A stretch of 61,129 nucleotides of DNA from Nitrosomonas aestuarii (GTDB lineage Bacteria; Pseudomonadota; Gammaproteobacteria; Burkholderiales; Nitrosomonadaceae): contig NZ_QAAE01000018.1 of NCBI RefSeq assembly GCF_003046585.1, positions 1-61,129 on the forward strand, given 5' to 3'. Within the stretch, counting starts at the first letter, position 1; each line of letters begins with the position of its first letter. Under the pieces are notes generated by a model that saw nothing but the letters and a program-made list of their open reading frames with translations, made no database searches and had not been told where the DNA came from. The position numbers and the translations under genes are program-made. This document shows positions 7,659-14,899 of the stretch, one piece after another.

Positions 7659-7676
7659 GACGGCGGGAATCGAACC
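7659..7676. repeat. Outer attachment-site repeat (left)
   Basis: GACGGCGGGAATCGAACC, identical to 13782-13799 inside ssrA. It marks the left junction of the element. The flank beyond it is the presumed native ssrA downstream region, including a terminator. Confidence 0.68.
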
Positions 7677-7730
7677 TTGGTCTATTTCTGATATATCAAT
7701 CACTTAAGCTCTCCTTTTTACTGTTTTGTG

Positions 7731-8093
7731 TCATATATTTTTTATATGAGTCTTACAAAAACGTTCATCTTGGACTGCCTCGTTGCGGCAGCGACGATCT
7801 TTTCCTTCAAGAATCTTTTCACATCGATTTACTTCCTCAGTGCAAACAAACTGATAAGTTATGAGTCCGGGTTTGTCCAGTTTGACTTTCTCATAAATAT
7901 CGCGAATATAAGTCAACCACGGCGCGCTTGGCGGTATCGAACCTTTCATTATCAGAACCCCGCCATTCAACCCTTGTGCTACCCAAACATCACCCATCAA
8001 TGAGATGCGCTCTTTGCACGCTATAGTAGAAAGCGTAAGTTCTAAGTCGCCTTGTGGGCCACCAATAAGTTTACAATTAACTTGTCCTCGCAT
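7731..8093 (-). CDS. Hypothetical cargo protein with possible C-terminal zinc site
   Basis: 120 residues and no family recognised. The C-terminal third holds C84, C91, C102, C113 and H116 (ending RFCKTHIKNI), a spacing that could bind a zinc ion. The N-terminal two thirds look like a small beta-rich domain (GGVLIMKGSIPPSAPW). It lies between the left junction and the two AT-rich genes on the same strand, separated from them by a 166-bp gap, so it may have its own promoter. The element context suggests accessory cargo; function unknown. Confidence 0.6.
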   Translation of the reverse strand: MRGQVNCKLIGGPQGDLELTLSTIACKERISLMGDVWVAQGLNGGVLIMKGSIPPSAPWLTYIRDIYEKVKLDKPGLITYQFVCTEEVNRCEKILEGKDRRCRNEAVQDERFCKTHIKNI

Positions 8094-8259
8094 TGGCTAC
8101 AGTCTATAAATTATTGAACATTTTAGGTAATAGGTATTCGTTTTGATTATCCTAATCCTTCACAGAAATCTATTAAGTTTCAATCACAGACTTTTTCTTT
8201 AATAAAGCACCAAATTATGTTTTTCAATTGGGCCGTTATCCTTAGTTATTCATAAAGAA

Positions 8260-8766
8260 TTAATCTCTATTCTGCTTTAACATTAGTTTTTGTTTTACGT
8301 GCTCAATTTCGATTTGTTTGAGATTTGAATTAACTTCATTGACTTTGTCACCTAAATTTATAAGCCTTGAATCCATGTGTTTGTTATCAGTATCAATTTT
8401 AACTAATTCTTTTTCAATATTATGAATAGATTTTTTATTGTTTATCGATCCTTCATATAAATTATTTATATCCTTTTTAGCATTTTCGATGTTATTGTTA
8501 AACGAATAATAAGCAGCTATTACAGCACTAATTATGATAATCCAACCTGCTAAAGGACTCCATTTGCTTAACCAATTGATAATTTCTTTACTAAATGGAG
8601 TTTCCGCAGGTACTTTAGAGCGTTCAGCAGTCCTATAATTTTTGTATTCTTCTTTTTCGTCATCTTTTTGTGGTTCTGTTGGTTGAGAATCGGCTTTAAT
8701 AATTCCTTTTTTGACTTGTATGTCATTATTCACTCGTCCAAAATTTTTTTTGCCTTTTCTTGCCAT
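8260..8766 (-). CDS. Cargo protein: single-pass membrane protein with coiled coil
   Basis: 168 residues, unrecognised. Order: a lysine-rich, probably disordered N-terminus (1-60), one hydrophobic segment at about 69-88 (WSPLAGWIIIISAVIAAYYS), then a long charged stretch with heptad-like spacing (about 95-165) likely to form a coiled coil. It starts 2 bp after the stop of the 243-residue gene, so the two are translationally linked and probably form a complex or a sensor/effector pair. Base composition is much richer in A and T than the rest of the window, a sign of recent transfer. A role in phage defence is a guess from location only. Confidence 0.7.
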   Translation of the reverse strand: MARKGKKNFGRVNNDIQVKKGIIKADSQPTEPQKDDEKEEYKNYRTAERSKVPAETPFSKEIINWLSKWSPLAGWIIIISAVIAAYYSFNNNIENAKKDINNLYEGSINNKKSIHNIEKELVKIDTDNKHMDSRLINLGDKVNEVNSNLKQIEIEHVKQKLMLKQNRD

Positions 8767-8768
8767 AA

Positions 8769-9500
8769 CTATTCAAATCCCATTGTTCTCAAAGAATCTC
8801 TAAATACCTTTTTTTCTTTGATAAATTGCTCCTTTACTTTTTTTAATTCAGACATTAAATTGGATTTGGCTGGGTTGTAGTATTTTTGGACATCTATGTT
8901 CGCGTTAATTTTTCCATTTTCAGGAGTTTCATCATTTTCACTCAAGTAGTATGTATAAATTGTGTTCCAGTAATCACCTGTTTGTTTATCTGGTATTGAA
9001 TTGTCCGGGTTAAGCTGTCGATTTTCATAAGTTAGATGAAATCTGCCGGAGTGTGTAGGGGGGGATAGTTTAATAAGGTTTTTTATAAGATCATTTGCAC
9101 CAGAGTTTTCACTGGTCTCATTAAACCTAAACTGACCAACGATTCCAATGCGACGAATGGCGGAAAATTGCAAAATGCTATCGGCTTTTTTCCATAATAT
9201 TTCAAATTCTTGATGTGCTTTGTCAGTACTTACGGCAGAGACTTCACCGAATGATGTTTTTTTAAATACTACTTTGTCAGCTTGAATAATAAGATTATTG
9301 GTTTTATTTTCATCAATAAGTGCAATCAATGGTTCATCGGGATTATTTGATATGTTTACTAATGAAAAATATTTTTCCCCTAATCGTGTTTCGTTGTCTT
9401 TAAGATCAAGCAATCCATCAATTAAGGCTCCACCGGCTGAGGACAATTTAAACATCTTTTTATTTAGAAGAATTCCTATTATGTATCTGTGAAATTGCAT
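8769..9500 (-). CDS. Cargo protein of unknown function, upstream partner of the coiled-coil gene
   Basis: 243 residues, soluble, no signal peptide and no enzyme motif I can name. Features visible: AGGALIDGLLDLKDNETRLG near the N-terminus, a central segment IRRIGIVGQFRFNE, and a charged C-terminal helix (LMSELKKVKEQFIKEKKVF). The codons are strongly A/T-biased, like the next gene. It is the first gene of a two-gene operon (2-bp spacing). TTTCTCCTAC-type sequence upstream (complement GTAGGAGAAA, near 9515) supplies the ribosome-binding site. Position between the integrase and the attachment site is typical of accessory modules such as defence or toxin genes; no direct evidence of function. Confidence 0.7.
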   Translation of the reverse strand: MQFHRYIIGILLNKKMFKLSSAGGALIDGLLDLKDNETRLGEKYFSLVNISNNPDEPLIALIDENKTNNLIIQADKVVFKKTSFGEVSAVSTDKAHQEFEILWKKADSILQFSAIRRIGIVGQFRFNETSENSGANDLIKNLIKLSPPTHSGRFHLTYENRQLNPDNSIPDKQTGDYWNTIYTYYLSENDETPENGKINANIDVQKYYNPAKSNLMSELKKVKEQFIKEKKVFRDSLRTMGFE

Positions 9501-9678
9501 TTTTTTCGTTTCTCCTACAAGAAATAATAAATTGCACTGAATTAAAACATGGCGTATAAATTAAAAGAAATCTAAATTCCCACTCGAGTAATAAGTCCGA
9601 GCATCTCGGAGGTAATGTGTTGCAAAATACCAATAAATATTATAGTTAATTGTCGGCAATTTTTATACGGAGGTTGTT
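9501..9678. promoter_or_regulatory. Divergent promoter region between cargo operon and parD
   Basis: 178 bp of AT-rich DNA from which the 243-residue gene is read leftward and parD rightward. A ribosome-binding site (ACGGAGG, about 9667-9673) precedes parD. ParD proteins bind their own promoters, so ParD might also control the leftward cargo genes; this is inference. Confidence 0.4.
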
Positions 9679-9921
9679 ATGCTTGCACAAAAAAACACAA
9701 ATGTGAAATTGGGTGAGCATTTTGAGAAATTTCTGGCGCACCAAGTTGAAACCGGGCGTTATGGCTCGGCCAGCGTAGTGATACGAACAGGGCCTCGCTT
9801 GCTTGAGGAGCGCGGAAACAGTCTGGAAACACTGCGCCATACTTTAATTGAAGGTGAGCAAAGCGGTACGTCTGATTATTTATTGCAAAGCATTCTGGAT
9901 GATCTGGATAGTGAAGATTAG
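9679..9921 (+). CDS. parD: ParD-family antitoxin
   Basis: 80 residues with the full ParD layout: an N-terminal ribbon-helix-helix DNA-binding part (VKLGEHFEKFLAHQVETGRY, then GSASVVIRTG) and an acidic toxin-binding tail (LIEGEQSGTSDYLLQSILDD). ParD neutralises ParE, a gyrase-poisoning toxin, and represses the pair's promoter. The toxin gene follows immediately (the stop TAG abuts an ATG at 9922) but survives only as an N-terminal fragment. The antitoxin is therefore an orphan and may serve as an anti-addiction factor or simply as a regulator. Confidence 0.85.
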   Translation: MLAQKNTNVKLGEHFEKFLAHQVETGRYGSASVVIRTGPRLLEERGNSLETLRHTLIEGEQSGTSDYLLQSILDDLDSED

Positions 9922-10065
9922 ATGGGATCATTCACATATACCCAAAAGGTAAAAGCTGATATGCTCTTGATTGGTCGTTCATTTCGATTGCGGAATCCAC
10001 CGCCCATAAACCTTAATAATCATACTCCAATCCTTATGCCCCATTTGCTGGGCAACCCACATTAG
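9922..10065 (+). pseudogene. parE: parE toxin, 3'-truncated remnant
   Basis: The frame starts directly after the parD stop and reads MGSFTYTQKVKADMLLIGR, the typical ParE beginning (two-strand/helix start). After about 20 codons it runs antisense into the 3' end of the integrase gene and stops at 10063-10065. The rest of the toxin is missing. The junction near 9980 is therefore a recombination or deletion point inside the element. Confidence 0.6.
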
Positions 10066-11064
10066 ATTTTCACCTCTTGATAGCAGCATGGAAGCGAAAG
10101 TGTGGCGGGTTTGGTAGGGGTTTCGGTATTTGATGCCTGCTCTTTTCAATGCAGGTGTCCAGACAATCTTGCGGATGGCTTGGTCTCCTTTCCACGGCTG
10201 GTTAGTGCGTGAGTCATGAAAAACTATTTCGTTATGTTTGTCGGTTAATGCTTGTTGGTTGAGTAAAGCTTCTCTGGCTTGGGGTTGCAGGGTTACATCC
10301 CGTTTCCCTGATTTTGTTTTGGTGCATTTTAAATGGCCGCGCACTTTGGCAAAGCGGACATAAATGCAGTTTTTCTCAAAGTCGACATCCTGCCAGCGCA
10401 GGGCGATCAGCTCGGAAGTTCTGAGGCCGGAATAAAATGCAAACTGAATCAGGTTTCTTTCCTGCCCTGTGAGTTCTTGCAGGATTCTGGAAATTTCATC
10501 AGTATTGAATGGTAACGGTTCTCTTGTATTGGCTGGAAGATTTTTTACGCGTTCAAGTGGGTTTTTGTCGATGATTTCATCATGGTAGAGTTCATCAAAT
10601 ACCCGACGTAGCGGAATCAGTACATTGCTTTTTCTTTTGTTGGAGCAGGACAGATCAGCAAGAAATGCCTTAACCTTGATTGCGGTCAATTCCGAAATAA
10701 CCAGTTCGCCAAAGACGGGAATCAGGTGATGATAAATTGCGCTGGAATAATCGTGCAGTGTGCTGGGCTGGCATCTGGATTGGTTACGCTGTAACCAGTT
10801 TTTCAGGGCTTCACCGATGGTATATTGGTCGGGCCGGGTTTTGCGGAATTCCTTTGCTTTCTTGCTGTGAGGAAAGTGTTTGCAATAGTCGAAGCTGCCG
10901 GTTTTGATTTCGTACAAAATCGCTTGCCGTTTGAGAACCAGTTCTTTTTGTGCGGCTTTGGTTGGCGGCATGGGTATAGATTCACGGCATCGCACACCCT
11001 GATAGGTGAATGCAATTTGGGCGCTATTGCCACGAATGGTTATGCCCCGATGCCCTCGATCCAT
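9979..11064 (-). CDS. int: Tyrosine-recombinase integrase
   Basis: 361 residues. An N-terminal arm-binding domain (about 1-60) is followed by a core-binding domain (about 80-165) and a catalytic domain. Catalytic residues visible: Arg in YSGLRTSELIALRW, Lys in CTKTKSGKRDV, Arg-His in YQTRHTFASMLL, His in QQMGHKDWSM and the nucleophile Tyr in KVYGRWIP. The usual first His of HxxR is Tyr here, as in a known phage-integrase subfamily. It integrates and excises the element at the ssrA 3' end. Its start overlaps the excisionase-like gene by 25 bp, so the two are co-expressed. It is unusual in lying in the middle of the element rather than beside an attachment site. Confidence 0.93.
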   Translation of the reverse strand: MDRGHRGITIRGNSAQIAFTYQGVRCRESIPMPPTKAAQKELVLKRQAILYEIKTGSFDYCKHFPHSKKAKEFRKTRPDQYTIGEALKNWLQRNQSRCQPSTLHDYSSAIYHHLIPVFGELVISELTAIKVKAFLADLSCSNKRKSNVLIPLRRVFDELYHDEIIDKNPLERVKNLPANTREPLPFNTDEISRILQELTGQERNLIQFAFYSGLRTSELIALRWQDVDFEKNCIYVRFAKVRGHLKCTKTKSGKRDVTLQPQAREALLNQQALTDKHNEIVFHDSRTNQPWKGDQAIRKIVWTPALKRAGIKYRNPYQTRHTFASMLLSRGENLMWVAQQMGHKDWSMIIKVYGRWIPQSK

Positions 11065-11234
11065 GCGTAAGCTGCTTTTGCGTTGATGAATATTCTGCCG
11101 TTTGGCGCTTTGTGCCAGTGGATTTTATATTTCCATTGCCCTTTTTTGATGTATTGGCGGATAGCGTTCTCAGTCAGGCCGGTCAGTTCAGAGAATTTTT
11201 TGATGGTTACTTTGATATGTTCGGAGTGATTCAT
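11040..11234 (-). CDS. Excisionase-like small DNA-binding protein
   Basis: 64 residues with a helix-turn-helix of the MerR/excisionase kind (VTIKKFSELTGLTENAIRQY) and a wing (APNGRIFINAKAAYAWIEG). It lies directly upstream of and overlaps the integrase gene, the normal place for a recombination directionality factor. It overlaps the 133-residue gene upstream by 4 bp (ATGA), so int, this gene and the next form one operon. Function inferred from fold and position. Confidence 0.75.
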   Translation of the reverse strand: MNHSEHIKVTIKKFSELTGLTENAIRQYIKKGQWKYKIHWHKAPNGRIFINAKAAYAWIEGIGA

Positions 11235-11632
11235 TTCTTGTCCTCCTTATCAATCTGATCAACCGCTTTGTTAACTTCTTCCTTGTTGGCGATCATGCCT
11301 TTTTCAGGGACTTTGCGTTTACCCATCACAACGGCCCAGAAGCTGCCGAGTTTTTCGGTGATGGCGTAACCAATACTTTTTTTCTTGCCCATTTCGGTAA
11401 TTTCAGGGCATACCTTTTTGAACTCAATGCCCAGTGCTTTTTCGTACCGGCGATAGGTTGCAGGGTTATGGAGCAACTTAAGGACGCGCCAGCCAAAATA
11501 CTGGCCGAGTATTAATGCACCCAGGGCGCTTTCCAGAGTTGTGCCGATACCTCTGAATTCCCGCATCTGGTGTAATATGATCTGTTCGTCTTCTTCGTTC
11601 AAAACCAGTAATTGTTTAGGGTTGTCTGTCAT
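11231..11632 (-). CDS. Phage-type hypothetical protein
   Basis: 133 residues with the segment LESALGALILGQYFGWRVLK and ATYRRYEKALGIEFKKVCPE, and a basic/acidic tail (NKAVDQIDKEDKK). I recognise the type as a conserved protein that sits between replication and integration genes in small proteobacterial elements, but its function is unknown to me. It is the first gene of the operon with the excisionase-like gene and int (4-bp overlap). Confidence 0.65.
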   Translation of the reverse strand: MTDNPKQLLVLNEEDEQIILHQMREFRGIGTTLESALGALILGQYFGWRVLKLLHNPATYRRYEKALGIEFKKVCPEITEMGKKKSIGYAITEKLGSFWAVVMGKRKVPEKGMIANKEEVNKAVDQIDKEDKK

Positions 11633-11701
11633 AGTCAGTATATATTATGAAAGTTAGTAATGACTCGTATAATAGTATACTTACTTTAAAAGTCAATAGT
11701 T

Positions 11702-11926
11702 TTATTTATCGTATAAAACAACCTTAGACATGAATTCTTCTTTGGTGAATTGTCTGAGTTCATCGTGGAACTTGATGACGATCTCAATCTGGTCGTTCAT
11801 GGTTAAAACGCCGCAGATATGTCCGATTTGGGTAATATCCGGTTTTTTGTTGGCGACTGCATTTTTCTTTAGAGTGGCGAGCCGGTAGATTAAAGAGACG
11901 GCTTCTTCAAGGCTAAATTCGTTCAT
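11702..11926 (-). CDS. Small hypothetical protein of the element
   Basis: The frame extends back to 11986, overlapping the end of the replication gene by 38 bp. The more natural start is the ATG at 11926 (MNEFSLEEAVSLIYRLATLK), giving 74 residues, although no strong ribosome-binding site marks either start. The protein is helical and charged with no recognised domain. It lies directly downstream of the replication protein on the same strand and is probably co-transcribed. Confidence 0.5.
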   Translation of the reverse strand: MNEFSLEEAVSLIYRLATLKKNAVANKKPDITQIGHICGVLTMNDQIEIVIKFHDELRQFTKEEFMSKVVLYDK

Positions 11927-11948
11927 GATTTTATTTTCTATTAAATTT

Positions 11949-13661
11949 TCAGTGAATAATTTTGCTTTCATATGCTGATTTTTCATGATGAATTGTGTCC
12001 GGTACAGTTATTGATACAGGTCCAAGGTTAACAGCTGCGGCATGACATGACGCGGGCGCGGCTCGCGCCTCGCCGCGTGATGTCACGTCCTCGCTGTTGC
12101 CTGTTAAAACCATCCAGAAATGCATTCTTGCATCAAAGTTTTTGCCATTAAAAACGACGCCTGCAACCCGTTTGGCTGCTTCGTCTTTGTAGCGGTTATG
12201 CTGGACAGATATAATTTCCCCGGTTTCTGGGTTGAGTGTCCGGCTGTGATCGTAAAGAGGTTTTATTGGGTGCTGCCGGACGGGTAGCGTCGGGCCTCTC
12301 ATTACCAGCATGAACGCAGCCCAATCGCTGGCGGTAGCGAATTTGCGGATAGATTCAAGTTCCTTATCATCAGTGTGATTTAGTTTTCGCAATTGACGCC
12401 ATACGGTAACGCTTGGGCCGCCGATTTGTTGGAACTGGCGTATGCCCCATATATTTGCCCATGCGGTGATTCGTTCAGCGGCTGTTTGTGCATCATTACC
12501 GTATAAATCCTGTTCCAGCGCATGACCGTCAATGTTTTTGGCAATGTACTTGGCAATATAACCCACAGCCGAGCCTTTCTGTGGGTCGATGGCCTCGGCC
12601 TTGAATCGGTGTTTCAATGCGCCGGGTTCACTCCCATTGTCCAACAGGGCGTAATACTGCATGACTTCGCGAACCGTTTTACAGTGTTCTTCCGGCATGA
12701 AAAACAAAAAATGCCAATGCGGTGTACCATCATGGTGCGGTTCGACAACACGGAAACCATAAGGCCGAATTTCGCGGCGGTGCAATTCAGCACGGATCAA
12801 TGCCCAAAGGTGCGTCAGGTATTCATGCGCTTGCAGTGGAGTCGTGCCGTCATAGCGCGGATTAGTTTTGCCACTGTGCAGGCTGGCGTGCATGCGTGAA
12901 GGGGTTGTCAGTGTATAGAATTCGCCCACATGGCCCAGATGATTAGCGACCATTTCAAAACCTTTGACGCGCACCATCAATTCAGCGCGGCGGATTGCCG
13001 GATTGGAAACGGAACGATCTGATAATTCCTGCAAGGAAAACTGTTCGCCGACTTCATTACTGATGAAAGTCGATTCCAGATACTGGCGGTTTTTCTCTTT
13101 CTGCTTGCGCTTGATATTAACGGCGTAATCGCTTGCATAGGCTGAGCGGTAACGGGTCACCAGTTCAATATTGCGGGATATGGTTTCAATGGTACGCAGG
13201 CGTAAAACCTGAATTTTACGGTGCCACCAGATCGGACAGCACATGCGGTTCAATGCGGGTTCCGGTTTTTCAGCTTTCCATTCCGGCGGTTTAATTCGGT
13301 AGTGTTGAACGATCCGTGCACAGGCTTGATAAGCTTCTTCAACGGTTTTTGCGCGTTCCCGTGCATTTGTGCATTTTTTGGCTGACTTTTTTGCAGCATT
13401 GAAAAGTTCGTCCCCGCCAGCGCATAGATTCAGATCGTTAATGCACAGGCTATCGTGAATTTTTTCAAGTTCATGGTTTGCCTGCTCGTAGTTATGCTGT
13501 TCTGAAATTTTGGCATAGCGTAATGCCAGGTCACCGGCGATAGGGGAGAGGACAGAAAAAACATGCCGCCTGAATTGCCTGCAATCGGGTGTGCCGAAGT
13601 TGGCAGTCAGTTCATCCGCCTGGACGACTTGTGTCAAATTTGTGTCAAATTTGTGCCACAA
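11949..13661 (-). CDS. Phage replication endonuclease (gpA family, HUH superfamily)
   Basis: 570 residues, starting at a TTG (13661). The protein matches the replication gene A family of P2-type phages: rolling-circle initiators that nick the origin and stay bound through a tyrosine. Seen here are the metal-binding HUH motif in EPHHDGTPHWHFLFFMP (about residue 310) and a two-tyrosine motif GYIAKYIAKNID (about 370). It is the replication gene of the element and gives it the ability to replicate after excision. No other P2-like genes are present. Direct and inverted repeats just upstream (13630-13770) may be the control region, while the nick site of gpA proteins usually lies inside the gene itself. 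Confidence 0.88.
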   Translation of the reverse strand: MWHKFDTNLTQVVQADELTANFGTPDCRQFRRHVFSVLSPIAGDLALRYAKISEQHNYEQANHELEKIHDSLCINDLNLCAGGDELFNAAKKSAKKCTNARERAKTVEEAYQACARIVQHYRIKPPEWKAEKPEPALNRMCCPIWWHRKIQVLRLRTIETISRNIELVTRYRSAYASDYAVNIKRKQKEKNRQYLESTFISNEVGEQFSLQELSDRSVSNPAIRRAELMVRVKGFEMVANHLGHVGEFYTLTTPSRMHASLHSGKTNPRYDGTTPLQAHEYLTHLWALIRAELHRREIRPYGFRVVEPHHDGTPHWHFLFFMPEEHCKTVREVMQYYALLDNGSEPGALKHRFKAEAIDPQKGSAVGYIAKYIAKNIDGHALEQDLYGNDAQTAAERITAWANIWGIRQFQQIGGPSVTVWRQLRKLNHTDDKELESIRKFATASDWAAFMLVMRGPTLPVRQHPIKPLYDHSRTLNPETGEIISVQHNRYKDEAAKRVAGVVFNGKNFDARMHFWMVLTGNSEDVTSRGEARAAPASCHAAAVNLGPVSITVPDTIHHEKSAYESKIIH

Positions 13662-13774
13662 TCGAGGCCAATGAAGACCAGTCGAGACTAAATGTTGTTT
13701 GGGTGGACCGGTCCTAAGACCCTGTTTTATATGGGTCTTAGTTGGTCTAGGTTGGTCTGTGTTAGACCGGAAGA
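13662..13774. promoter_or_regulatory. Repeat-rich control region of the element, next to ssrA
   Basis: Contains a perfect 9-bp inverted repeat CTAAGACCC/GGGTCTTAG (13714-13722 with 13733-13741), then tandem 10-mers GTTGGTCTAG and GTTGGTCTGT (13741-13760) and a further TTAGACC. These may be integrase arm sites, repressor operators or origin iterons. They lie between the replication gene and the right attachment site. Confidence 0.5.
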
Positions 13775-14134
13775 TGGTGGAGACGGCGGGAATCGAACCC
13801 GCGTCCGCAAGCCCTCTACAGGCAGTTCTACATACTTAGCCGTGTTCTTTAATTTAACCTGGCAACCGCCAACCGGCAGGCTGATGACAGGCTAGTTACC
13901 TTAAGTTTAACGTCCTGCAAAGTAACCCTGCAGAGCGCGATCCTCGTTAGTGACTCTGCTGTCTGTTGCCAGACCCTACGTTGAGGCCCATCGGTGCAGA
14001 GGCTAGCCATTTAAGCGGCTAAAGCGTAATTTTCGTCGTTTGCGACTATTGTTTTCAGATGGATTTACGAGGTAATCTGATCCTCGGTATGCCCTACGCT
14101 GCTTTGCAACCCACGTCGAAGCCAGATCGTCCCC
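13775..14134 (-). ncRNA. ssrA: tmRNA
   Basis: A 360-nt tmRNA on the minus strand. The 5' end GGGGACG (14134 downward) pairs with CGTCTCC before the 3' ACCA (13775). The tRNA-like T-loop (GGTTCGATTCCCGCC) is intact. The tag frame at 14011-14043 reads ANDENYALAA followed by TAA, the proteolysis tag added to proteins on stalled ribosomes. The tag is of the betaproteobacterial type. The 3' end is the integration site of the adjacent element, which has restored a complete 3' end, so the RNA should be functional, though its native terminator is now 6 kb away. Confidence 0.96.
13782..13799. repeat. Attachment-site repeat (right), part of ssrA
   Basis: Same 18 bp as at 7659-7676. Here it forms the T-arm and part of the acceptor stem of the intact tmRNA gene. 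The terminal bases of the gene, including CCA (13775-13781), lie on the element side. Confidence 0.68.
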
Positions 14135-14212
14135 GGCATGCTAAATTCTTTGTGGTGTTTCTAAGATAGTAATGAACTGCAAAAGTTCAACTTTGCTTAC
14201 TTGTGCATTCTA

Positions 14213-14872
14213 TCACTTGGCAGGAATATAGGCGAGCAGGTCTTGTGGTTTGTCGATGATGTGGCGTGCTCCCCAGGTTTCGGGCGGCTGACCGTTTCCG
14301 AGATAGCCGTAGCGAGCGATAATGGGTTCCATGCCGGCGGATAGGCTGGCCTTGACGTCGCGCAGGTCGTCACCCAGGTAAATACACTCGGCTGGGGAGA
14401 CGTTGATTTTATCGCAGGCTATCAGTAGCGGTTCGGGGTGTGGTTTGGTGTGTGTGACTTCGTCGCCGCAGACGATGCTGGCGACACCCTGTTGCAGGCC
14501 CAGCTGCTCGATAAGCGGGTAGGTGAAACGGGCTGGTTTGTTGGTGACAATGCCCCAGGGCAGGCCGCGTAAATTCAGTTGTTCAAGTAGTGTTTCCACG
14601 CCGGGAAACAAACAAGTCTCATGGCAGAGTCGTTGCGTATAGAATTCGAGAAATTCTTCGCGCATTTCAAAATAGCCCGGGTCTTCAGGTTTAATGCTGA
14701 ATCCGAGTCCAAGCAGTCCGCGTGCACCTGCTGAAGCCTGTGTGCGGATTTGCTCGATGGGCAGTGGATTGAGACCACGGTTGGTACGTTGACGGTTGAG
14801 CGCATGACCGAGATCCGGTGCTGTATCGGCGAGCGTGCCGTCAAAATCAAAAAATACAGCGCTTAATAACAT
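14213..14872 (-). CDS. gph: Phosphoglycolate phosphatase
   Basis: 219 residues, HAD superfamily. Catalytic motif I is FFDFDGTLADTAPD (nucleophile and acid Asp), motif II Thr is in GIVTNKPARF, and motif IV is YLGDDLRDVKAS. It dephosphorylates 2-phosphoglycolate, which arises from Rubisco oxygenation or from repair of oxidised DNA ends; the former would matter in an autotroph. It lies 27 bp after ubiG on the same strand, in the order ompA-mtaD-ubiG-gph known from betaproteobacteria. Paralogous HAD phosphatases (for example MupP-like) are an alternative. Confidence 0.85.
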   Translation of the reverse strand: MLLSAVFFDFDGTLADTAPDLGHALNRQRTNRGLNPLPIEQIRTQASAGARGLLGLGFSIKPEDPGYFEMREEFLEFYTQRLCHETCLFPGVETLLEQLNLRGLPWGIVTNKPARFTYPLIEQLGLQQGVASIVCGDEVTHTKPHPEPLLIACDKINVSPAECIYLGDDLRDVKASLSAGMEPIIARYGYLGNGQPPETWGARHIIDKPQDLLAYIPAK

Positions 14873-14899
14873 GCCGCATGTCTTGTGAATTTCGGTAGA

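Larger units (their letters stand above)
7659..13799. mobile_element. Integrative element inserted in the 3' end of ssrA
   Basis: Bounded by an 18-bp direct repeat (GACGGCGGGAATCGAACC at 7659-7676 and 13782-13799) that is the T-arm sequence of tmRNA, a classic target for tyrosine recombinases. Inside are an integrase, an excisionase-like gene, small phage-type genes, a gpA-like HUH replication protein, parD, and AT-rich cargo genes. No capsid, tail, packaging or conjugation genes are present, so it is a small satellite-like or plasmid-like integrative element, about 6.1 kb long. ssrA remains complete at the right junction. Confidence 0.72.

Noticed and set aside
7428..7703. 91-codon minus-strand frame over the att scar
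   Set aside because: It runs through the displaced terminator and the attachment repeat, and matches only a kind of peptide seen in junk frames near phage loci.
7352..7864. 170-codon plus-strand frame
   Set aside because: It is antisense to the istA tail at its left end and runs through the ssrA scar, with no ribosome-binding site or protein family.
9922..10065. Reading the 47-codon frame as a functional small protein
   Set aside because: Only the first 20 codons resemble ParE; the rest is antisense integrase sequence, so it is treated as a remnant.
13775..13810. T-loop-like sequence GGTTCGATTCCCGCC suggesting a separate tRNA
   Set aside because: It is the 3' end of the tmRNA; the whole 360-nt RNA with tag frame is recognisable.
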